The notes beneath the pieces were generated by a model. It was not told where the DNA came from. It did no database searches and saw nothing but the letters and a program-made list of their open reading frames with translations. 15,535 nt of DNA, from assembly GCA_036674765.1 (NCBI GenBank), contig JARVKI010000207.1, positions 1 to 15,535 of the forward strand. Direction: 5' to 3'. Positions within the stretch are counted from its first letter, which is position 1. Every line of letters starts with the position of its first letter. The DNA comes from Seiridium cupressi (taxonomy: Eukaryota > Ascomycota > Sordariomycetes > Amphisphaeriales > Sporocadaceae). Position numbers and translations under genes: made by a program. Positions 8,199-15,535 of the stretch are shown here, piece by piece.

Positions 8199-8940
8199 TT
8201 TTTTTTTTTATTTTTTTATTTATTCAATTTGCTGTACAGAAGGCATCCCGTCATTCTTCGGATTCTGTAACCCTGCGCAGGACCCAATAGGTCTGACTGA
8301 GGAATCCATCACCTCTTGTGCACTCCGCTTTCCGCTTTGACGAACTACGGTTTTCATTTGTCGATCACGAGATCCATCGCTGATACAATACATGGTTCTT
8401 GAAAATCTGCTGTTGTAATTGATACGGCAGTTGTGATAGACTTGTGTATATCTAACCTAAAACAAGGTAGAGGTGGGATTGGTAGGAGCCGGCCGAGAGC
8501 CTGACGCATCTACAGGCCTGGCAAAATGTGGCTATCGCTTGTTGATACTGGCAGTGCTCGGCGTCTTGCCAGCGTTCCATGATAACAGGCTCGTTCTTAG
8601 CGCCCATAGTCAACAACCGCTCCATTTAAGAGTCGACGGCGAAGGGCTGGTTCCGAGTCAGTAGGTAGCATAATGTAATTCCTGCGATGTTAGTCGTTCA
8701 GTAATCAAAGGATACTGTCCCAGTGATCGCTCCATGCCGACAGGCTCTGGGGTTGAAGGAATCCTGTAAAGGCGCAATGTATAAGAGAAACAGGACCGGG
8801 GCTAAGGGGTCACCGTGGGGAATACAGATATCACAGGAGTAGAGATTGGAAGCAATGTCCGGAAGCCTCATCTTCATATTACAGCTCAACAGGAAAGCGT
8901 GAACGTAGCAAGTGAAGCCAGTTAAGCAAGTCTTGATCAA
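8199..8940 (-). mobile_element. Probable non-LTR (LINE, Tad1-like) retrotransposon remnant
   Basis: The minus-strand frame 8940-8698 contains IPHGDPLAPVLFLLYIAPL (about 8823-8767). It matches the reverse-transcriptase motif usually written G-x-P-Q-G-S-P-L-S-P-I-L-F-L-L-Y in fungal LINEs. Sequence just before it in a neighbouring frame can be read as the preceding W-x-x-x-F-L block, implying a frameshift. I did not find the catalytic Y/F-x-D-D box or an RNase H domain. A T-rich tract at 8199-8224 would be an interrupted poly-A tail on the minus strand, in the right place for the 3' end. If so, the element is both 5'-truncated and internally deleted. The family assignment rests on one motif. 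Confidence 0.5.
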
Positions 8941-11220
8941 GAAGAATCTGGATCAAGATACGAACGACAGCTTTGAATACACAGTCAAAATATGGTATCT
9001 CCACTGAAACCACTCAAACTATACGCCAGCTACTGTGGATTCGATTTAGGACGCAATGAGGGGTTTGTGTTATATTGCTAGAAAGAAAGCTAATGCAGCT
9101 GCTACTCAATGAACTTTCCTAGTAGTGTGGCTAAAGTTACTGCAGGATTTTGCCAGTAATCAACTCTGAAATTTGGGCTGCCAACTCTTCATGAATGACA
9201 TGTCGTATTTTTCAGGGGTTTCCCAGCATGTTCCAGGTCGCATGCTTCCGATCCCTGTGACAGCACGAAAAGGTAATTAGTGGTATAGGTTGAAGAAAAC
9301 GTTAATATAGTCTACGACAGCTTACGCAAAATCTCGAAATACCTCGTACACCAAGCCCATGTGTTCTGAAGGCCTGCTCCGGTAAATTCTGGAACACGTC
9401 GAGAATGCGCTGTCGAAAAATCTGTGGCAACATAACATCTTCGTAGACTCTAGTCTTAACCATGAATATTCGTCGGATAGTAGACTGATAATTCCGGTAT
9501 TGCGTTTGGAATACTTGAAGGACATTGGAGCTGCCACGAGGTACATTGGACCGTTCTTCGTGAGCAAGTCTGCCTTGGCCATGTCAGCCTTACTTTACAT
9601 ATATTAGAAGGCGTCCCTCATTTGGTAATAACCCAGGACTGGTAGGCTTGTGGCTGTTTGCCCTGAATCTCCTTTGCCTAGCGCAGGCAATAGGTACCCA
9701 ATGCACATGTTGGAAGGTGACCTCTGTCAAGCAAGCGTGAAACTCTAGGGCGAGCTCTTCTGTTAATTACTGGCTGTCCTTGCGACGTTCGAAGTATTTT
9801 GTCTGATCAACGCACCGACTTCCTGTTGTGATAAGTAGTACGCTCACGGGGCACATCGACTCTCGGGGCCAGCTCGATGGATCAGTTGTCAGCAAACTTT
9901 GCATCAAACGGGTTGGTGCAACTCCTCTCAATCTGGTAGGAGGGCTCCTGCTGACAAATGTGTCAGACTAATTATGCTCTTGTACGAACCTAAACGATAT
10001 ATAGGCACCCCTTCTGAGTGATGTATGACATTCCCATGCTCATAACTGCATCATATGAACGGCCTTAGTTTCCGGCGGTTGGACGGATCGCCACCCGTTG
10101 CTAGTTGAAGTGTTTCTGGCCGTTACGCCAAAGTGTCTTCTTGTATGAGGTGAGTAATGATGTTAACGATCAGATGGTTGTTTCCCAATATATCCCCACC
10201 AATGCCTCGTGGTGTAAGTTGCCCTCCATCATGTCTTCATGATGTGTGACATGACGCTTGTCTGCCGCGTCTATGCCGTCAGATACTATTCTCAATTCAT
10301 CAAGTAAATTGCCATGATGGTACGTAGAATTAAAGGCCAAAGTGCCGTAGTTTTCATTTACCAAGATACAATGTGGCCCAAAGCTCTCCGTGCGCTTGCA
10401 AACTATGTATAGCGATATATGCCTTGCAGTCTGCTTCACGCATCTGCGTGGACAGCAGGGCGTTTCAAAGTCTACCTTAGGTATGGGGAAAGCATGCGAG
10501 AATTCGGACGTGGTACAAATGGACCAAAGGGCTAGAAACTCCAAGTCAATTATGGAGGTACTCTTACGATGATACTCCAAGCCATGTGGCTGGATGATGA
10601 GCAAGATCGTGAATCACGTGACTGTGCATGTGACCTCATATTGTTTAGACTTTTGCTGGAAGTTCGGATCGTTGTGGTATAAGTAACAGACTATCTTGCG
10701 AAGAGTATTGACGATATCCTTAGATGACGTGAAGTACGTATGTCAGTGATCGTTACACAATTGTTACAAGTCGATAGCCGATTTCAGCGTCGTCGCTGTG
10801 CCCCACCAGCAAATTTCGTGGTGGCGTCGACCGCTCAGATCATATACGGGTGCGAGCTCCCAAAACCCACATCTTTGCAGCGGATGCTGACACGGATCAA
10901 AGAAGACTCAAGGGTGGTTCATTGAAGCAGAGGAATGGCCCTTCGTATCGTTGTGGTATAGAAAGACACAAGCATATGTCTATATCTTATGGTCCGGTAC
11001 CTGGGAAACATTACTCTCACAAAACTAGTCCTTTTTTAGCCTGGTTCAAGAAGCGTACGGGCATTTTATCCTTGTCTTGACGTGGTTCCTTGTAGGAGTG
11101 GGGAGATCTGCGGTCCTGTCACCGCACCGACCAACATGGTGGCGAAGCAAAGTCTCCGGACCGTAATCTAGCTCGAATCCACGCTGTATCGGCTATTTTA
11201 CAAGCAGAAAACGTCAATTA
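8941..11220. other. Decayed region without an intact gene
   Basis: Weak coding remnants are visible only on the minus strand. At about 9330-9520, a frame reads through STIRRIFMVKTRVYEDV and QRILDVFQNLPEQAF. At about 9650-9800, another contains LTEELALEFHACLTEV. At 10170-10604, there is a 144-codon frame. Stops and frame changes interrupt them and no domain was identified. They may be fragments of one old gene or transposon. Confidence 0.35.
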
Positions 11221-11333
11221 GGATGGATGGCCGAGCGGTCTAAGGCGCTGCACTCAAGTCTCTGACTTCTTCATTGAAAATGAGGTGATTTGCAGTCTAG
11301 TAATAGGCGTGGGTTCGAATCCCACTCCATTCA
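11221..11333 (+). tRNA. tL(CAA): tRNA-Leu(CAA) with 31-nt intron
   Basis: It folds as a class II tRNA. The acceptor stem GGATGGA pairs with TCCATTC, with one G-U wobble and discriminator A at 11333. The D stem is GCC/GGC. The anticodon stem CTGCA (11248-11252) pairs with TGCAG (11291-11295), with anticodon CAA at 11255-11257. A 31-nt intron (11259-11289) lies one base 3' of the anticodon. The variable arm is 13 nt with a short CTA/TAG stem, and the T stem GTGGG/CCCAC encloses TTCGAAT. Internal promoters are visible as box A (TGGCCGAGCGGT, 11228-11239) and box B (GGTTCGAATCC, 11312-11322). TTTTT at 11334-11338 is the polymerase III terminator. It looks functional. Confidence 0.95.
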
Positions 11334-11338
11334 TTTTT
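11334..11338 (+). terminator. RNA polymerase III terminator
   Basis: A run of five T starts directly after the discriminator base of tRNA-Leu, as expected for polymerase III termination. Confidence 0.8.
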
Positions 11339-12975
11339 GCACTTGACACACCTGCCACTGAAGGCAGGCACTCCTTAGGTGATCTAGCACGTGATGAGAC
11401 TTACCTTTTCTATGATCTGAGGCGCATTTTCTTGAAAAGATGGTTCCGACGTGTCTTGTGGTAATTTTTGAGCAGTTGACTACGTATTCGAACTACGAAG
11501 TCAAGGGCCGCTTTTGTGCGACCAGTTCTGCACTTTCCGGTGCTTACTGAAACACATGCCTTGCATCGATCGCGAATAGCATAACTTTCAGTTAGTGACA
11601 TGTATATAAATGTAAATTTTGTCTATCAAGCCTGTCTACTATAATCAGGGGCTGATTCAGTACAGCGGGACGCCTCTGTGCCAACTGCGAGACACATGGC
11701 GGAATAATGTGGGGCGCGACCTACAGACTCTCATGGGGGGACTTTTCCACCAGCCGCCACCGACCCTCAAATGAAAGGAATGTTCCTGAGCGCCATCATT
11801 TATTGGATTAAATTAGGTGCAGATCCTTTGGCCAAGTATTGTGACGCAGCTTTGGATGGTTGTAGTACAGCGCAGATGTTCCGAAAGTCTACTAGTCATA
11901 ATTAGAGGATTACAGGTTTCGTTGCGCATTTCAATATGATTGACAGTGTAAGTCCGTATTGAGCAAGATGGGTGTTGGATACGCCAAGATATGTATTTCA
12001 ATTAACCGTCGTAGTAATAATTCGATAGAGGTAATGATTCTTATAATATATAATGTGTATATATTGGTTATTACGCGCAGATTTCAACCCAGGCTGAGTC
12101 GAGGTTAATATAATAATAACTCAGCCGAATTTAGCCAGAAGCATTTTCAGTTCAAGTAGAGTTGGAAATTTCATCGGCCTAGACTTTAGGAATTATAATA
12201 ACTACGACTTTCAATGTGGATGACTACTCTAGCTACACTGAGCTCATGGGGTAATATGTGAAAGAGATCTTTGTCGACAGGTGGTGTTTGTTTAAAGTTT
12301 ATTTAACTTCTATCAAGTTTAAAAACGAAGGTCTGTAGTTTCGATAAGCCCAGAAAGCCCGAAGAACTACATAAGTACAGGTAGGCCAATATTAGACAAT
12401 TCGAAGCTCGATTGATGTAGCTACTAGATTGTTCAAGGTAGTCGGGAAAATCGAAAGCAATTGCTAATGCGACAAAAGTCCACAATTCAAGATATAAACA
12501 AGGCCTGGTTTCCAAGATTTCCGTGCAGTTCAGATGCGGTATTGCAGATATTGCTTACCCGAGGTTCTATACATCACGAACGCCTCTTCACTGGCCTCGA
12601 ACACGGGAGCCAAATAGTTAAAATGTACCCAATCCAATGACGTATAGTAGCTAGAACCGCCACACGTCTCACCACCAGAACATAACTATGTCTAGCTTTT
12701 AACTGGTGAAGAGCGTGGGTTATTAAGCCCATCAGCTTTTACCCCATAATTGTGAAAAACTGTAAATCATCCGGACCGTAGTGGCCGTACCGACAAAGCA
12801 TGTCTCGCTTCCAATATGCAATCTGACTCCAGCCCAGAGCATGTGCTCTTCCGCGAGATATCATTGAGGAGCGAGGAAACCATGCCTAATAAGCGCGATG
12901 GGTCTCAATTCGGCAATGCTAAGGACCCAATAGAATCATCTTAAAATGTCATATCGTTGGCTAAACGTCGGGTTT
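11339..12975. other. Geneless region, AT-rich around 12000-12330
   Basis: Only short frames without recognisable content occur. From about 12001 to 12130 the DNA is strongly AT-rich with many TA steps (for example TTATAATATATAATG), unlike the polygalacturonase region. This may reflect relaxed decay or repeat-induced point mutation, but no repeat family was identified. Confidence 0.4.
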
Positions 12976-13037
12976 CTGCAAATTACCTCATTTTCAATGA
13001 AGAAGTCAGAGACTTGAGTGCAGCGCCTTAGACCGCT
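12976..13037 (-). pseudogene. Truncated tRNA-Leu(CAA) copy, including the intron
   Basis: These 62 bp match positions 11234-11295 of the intact tRNA-Leu gene in reverse orientation with a single mismatch (a G to A change in the intron, six bases before the 3' anticodon stem). The fragment starts inside the D arm and ends exactly at the 3' end of the anticodon stem, so it lacks the acceptor stem, variable arm and T arm. Box A is cut and box B is absent, so it should not be transcribed as a tRNA. The intron is kept, so it derives from DNA or unspliced precursor. Confidence 0.9.
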
Positions 13038-13105
13038 TCGTCTTGATATGGTTTCGTGACGGATACTCTACACCGCCTGGCAGTATTCTGCCACCGGCAG
13101 TGTGG

Positions 13106-14280
13106 TCACCTATGAGTAGATAGGTTCACCTTTAGCTCCAGCTTCCTCATCCATTGAGGACCACACAATATACTGGTTCCCACCCATATTGCGTGCACAT
13201 CGTTTGATTTTCGACATTCTGCCCTGGGAATCATTCTAACAGCCGCGTGCTTGGCTGTTTCCGGAGTATAGTATTTTTCCATGAGATGACTGAAGCTGTC
13301 CTGATTCATATGGTGACGCCGTGCATTCGCGCATGGCCCATGGTTCGAGACAACGTGGCTCGTCTCTACCCAATATTCCGTCCATTACTGAATGTTATCC
13401 TGAAAGACCAAGTGGGCAATGCCGGATTTTTCGCCCTGTGTTCCTGAGGCACTCTACCACCCTCCAGACATCGCCGAGCGGTTCAATACATGTTGCATTT
13501 GGCACCCCTCCATCCAAATTTCAACGACTATGCCTTGGAACTTTGCAATTGCCGTCGAGAGTGTCTTCGATCAATGGCTGAGTTGGTATGAAGAAACTCT
13601 CATCCTAAGCAGTCAGTCCCCTTGGCCCAGTCACCGTGGACTGTTCCCTGTGAGGGTGCTCTTCGCAAGCTCGTTGAAGTTCTGGGAGAACTCTCCAGCC
13701 AGCAAAGGAGTACCGTATGGCAGCAGCAGACATCGTCCCAGCGTCGCTACTCTAGCGACTCTAATCCCTCGATTTCATTCCAAATCAGCGAAAGCTTATT
13801 CGGCATATAGTCCTCGGCGAGGACCATAAGTCTGGGGGACACTCGGAATCCCGTGAGAGAGAGGCACGTCATCGATTTCAATAGCTTCAAAGCATCTCAA
13901 AATTATTACTGACCACCTTTCCCGTAGGCTAGATCCCATTCTGCGCAGCAAGGCCAATCCTTCTCATTGCCCGCCGCGTCAATGTCTGGAGCGTCGTCTA
14001 TCAAAGGGATGCCACTCCGTGGCCCGACTAGACCGTGAGAAATGTGGTAGTCTCAGTGGATGCCGTAGATATGCTGCTCGCCTGTAGGCAGAAGGGAATA
14101 CGTTCTATCGCCAGGTAGCTTTTAGTAGTGGGTTCGAGCCATAACAATCGAGGCGCACGAATCTACGCACTCTGCGGCCCAGTGGGTTACAAAGGCTTAC
14201 GCATTGGCTTCGGCTGGTATATCCTCGCCACTGCGGTGGACCATCGATCGCCCAGTGGCTGACTTCGATTTACTCACCAT
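13106..14280 (-). pseudogene. Unidentified decayed coding region
   Basis: Reading the minus strand from about 14280, one frame runs to 13906. It is interrupted by TAA, TAA and TGA but contains coding-like text such as GIPLIDDAPDIDAAGNEKDW and CCAEWDLAYGKGG. Nearby frames continue with IEIDDVPLSHGIPSVPQTYG (about 13885-13825), LLLPYGTPLLAGEFSQNFNE (about 13725-13665), AIAKFQGIVVEIWMEGCQMQ and, at 13309-13106, YTPETAKHAAVRMIPRAECR. The order is consistent with a single gene broken by several stops and frameshifts, perhaps with introns. I do not recognise the family. A chance origin for the weaker blocks cannot be excluded. Confidence 0.35.
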
Positions 14281-14363
14281 TTCGTCTTTCTCTCCAGGCT
14301 ATGCTGCCTGTTGAGATGGGTGGAATAGTTTCGCCATAACAGAAGGGTGCCAAAGTCTTTATG

Positions 14364-14388
14364 AAAAAAAAAAAAAAAAAAAAAAAAA
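14364..14388 (+). repeat. 25-nt poly-A tract
   Basis: Twenty-five uninterrupted A follow CTTTATG and precede GGCGGTC. It could be a microsatellite or the tail of a plus-strand retroposed sequence ending here. No element body was recognised just upstream. Confidence 0.7.
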
Positions 14389-14654
14389 GGCGGTCACTAA
14401 AGCCAACCCAAACGCTCGATAGCCCCCAACAAAAATACCAGCCTTCGAGAAATCACGACTCCGATAAACGATAGAAGTTATTGCCCCAGCCTGGGTAACT
14501 AACCGCTCCAGACAGAGAAACGGATACCTACACGACATTCTTCTCATTGGCTGGTTTTCAGCCTAATCTCGTGCCTTCCCTTATCGGGCCCGGATGATTG
14601 CCAACATGTAGACTCGACTACAGAAATACCACCCCCAGCCCAGAGATCAACGCC
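14389..14654. other. Spacer before the 3' pseudogene
   Basis: No gene or RNA was recognised between the poly-A tract and the ATG at 14655. The minus-strand frame 14547-14359 ends in a phenylalanine run that only translates the poly-A tract. Confidence 0.4.
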
Positions 14655-15389
14655 ATGGAGAAGCGCCGTCAGACCACTCTCAACAACTAGGTCTCATCTA
14701 GAAAGAGCCAGCAAGCCAAGGCCACGTCTCGCGGTCATCTTCAGCAGGAGGCCACGAGTCACTCACAAGATCCTGCTGGCGATTTACTAAGCAAAGGCGA
14801 GCTGAGGCTGCCGCTGCCATCGATACGTCTCAAGCAGCGGCAGAAAAGCTATTTGAACATGTTCTCAAGTTAGCCAGGGAAAGGACGTCCGAGAAACTCG
14901 ATTACAAGACTTGGCTTGAGGGGATACAGCAAGGAGCTCTTCAACAAGCTTCTCAAGAAATGTGCGTCCGACTATAAGGTGGCGGTTGTCAACAACGTCG
15001 CCAGAGACTCGAAGGAGCTTGTCAAGGAACTCAAGGTGATCACCCTCAAAGAAGACATCTTGCCGGGTTAGTACCTGGGTATCATGACCGACGAGGATGA
15101 CCCAACCTATCCCAGGCTCAACGTCGGCCAGAGCGAGCAGCCTTTAGGTATGAGACGCAAGAAGCACAGAAACAGTCATTCTAGTAAGGAGGGTCTCTTC
15201 TGCGAACTCTAGTACGAGAAGAAGTCCCGCAAAGTCGAGTTCTACAAGCTGGGCCAGCGGTCTAGCAAGAAGGACGGGCTGTGGCTTAACATCGTGGAGA
15301 TGTTTTGGTCTCTGCACTTTCAAACGCTCTCACCAGATGCGCTCGACCATTACCTTCCAGAAGATCTCTTAATACGACGATATAATTAA
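14655..15389 (+). pseudogene. Unidentified Lys-rich protein pseudogene
   Basis: A coding-like frame starts with MEKRRQTTLNN at 14655 and can be followed to TAA at 15387-15389, about 245 codons. It shifts frame near 14795 and returns near 14921, so the two shifts compensate. Readable blocks include AAAAIDTSQAAAEKLFEHVL, LARERTSEKLDYKTWLEG, YSKELFNKLLKKCASDYKVA, VARDSKELVKELKVITLKED and KKDGLWLNIVEMFWSLHFQT. Three in-frame stops (14688, 15069, 15210) are all TAG. The product would be charged and Lys-rich with no visible catalytic motif. GC-rich codon use contrasts with the AT-rich DNA directly after the stop. It may belong to a repeated fungal family or an old transposon; I cannot name it. Confidence 0.5.
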
Positions 15390-15461
15390 TATTATTACGA
15401 TAAATTACAAGTTATAGAAATATTTAATCGTGGTTCTTTTCTCTTTTTCTTATTCGCCCTG

Positions 15462-15462
<1 letters not shown>
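15390..15462. other. AT-rich tail
   Basis: Short AT-rich DNA (TTAATATTATTACG and similar) follows the pseudogene stop and then turns into a T-rich stretch before the terminal G run. Nothing further is recognisable. Confidence 0.4.

Positions 15463-15535
<73 letters not shown>
15463..15535. repeat. Terminal poly-G tract (probable artefact)
   Basis: Seventy-three G close the window. The length is almost the same as that of the 72-C run at the start, which fits an assembler's k-mer limit better than biology. Confidence 0.85.

Noticed and set aside
10668..10960. 14-bp direct repeat ATCGTTGTGGTATA at 10668-10681 and 10947-10960
   Set aside because: A repeat of this length is expected by chance about once in two windows of this size, and the flanks do not match.
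12976..13037. Idea that the tRNA fragment is the head of a SINE
   Set aside because: Box B is absent and no A-rich tail follows. The fragment also keeps the tRNA intron, unlike typical tRNA-derived SINEs.
14050..14090. Minus-strand HIYGI resembling the GMP synthase IYGIQFHPE motif
   Set aside because: Only five residues match. The neighbouring residues bear no relation to GMP synthase, so it is not a second GUA1 fragment.

Overview
The window reads as nuclear DNA from a filamentous ascomycete (Pezizomycotina). It has short introns with fungal donor, branch and acceptor signals, a plant-cell-wall-degrading GH28 polygalacturonase, a GPI-anchored Ser/Thr/Ala-rich wall protein, an intron-bearing tRNA-Leu(CAA) and a remnant resembling a LINE reverse transcriptase. 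Coding density is low and much of the window is decayed. Both ends are homopolymers (72 C at the start, 73 G at the end). They look like sequencing or assembly artefacts, so the window is probably a complete short contig.

Layout: 1-72 poly-C; 73-846 no recognisable gene; 847-3108 (-) an intron-containing but broken GMP synthase (GUA1) pseudogene; 3109-4341 intergenic; 4342-5677 (-) an intact three-exon polygalacturonase; 5678-6551 its promoter side and the 3' side of the next gene; 6552-7165 (-) an intact two-exon GPI-anchored wall protein; 7166-8198 nothing recognised; 8199-8940 (-) a probable non-LTR retrotransposon remnant; 8941-11220 decayed sequence with weak minus-strand coding remnants; 11221-11333 (+) tRNA-Leu(CAA); 11334-12975 largely AT-rich and geneless; 12976-13037 (-) a truncated, near-identical inverted copy of the tRNA-Leu including its intron; 13106-14280 (-) an unidentified decayed coding region; 14364-14388 poly-A; 14655-15389 (+) an unidentified lysine-rich pseudogene; 15463-15535 poly-G.

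The most interesting signal joins two unrelated genes. Intron 2 of the polygalacturonase (4563-4709) and an intron of the GUA1 pseudogene (1134-1280) are both exactly 147 nt. They share the same first 8 nt and last 12 nt, and about 74% of bases over the last 57 nt, where 14 of 15 differences are transitions. They sit in different intron phases. This is what is expected of introner-like elements (mobile or multiplying spliceosomal introns), described in some Dothideomycete fungi. The two intact protein genes, a secreted pectinase and a wall protein, both act outside the cell, but nothing in the sequence shows that they are co-regulated.
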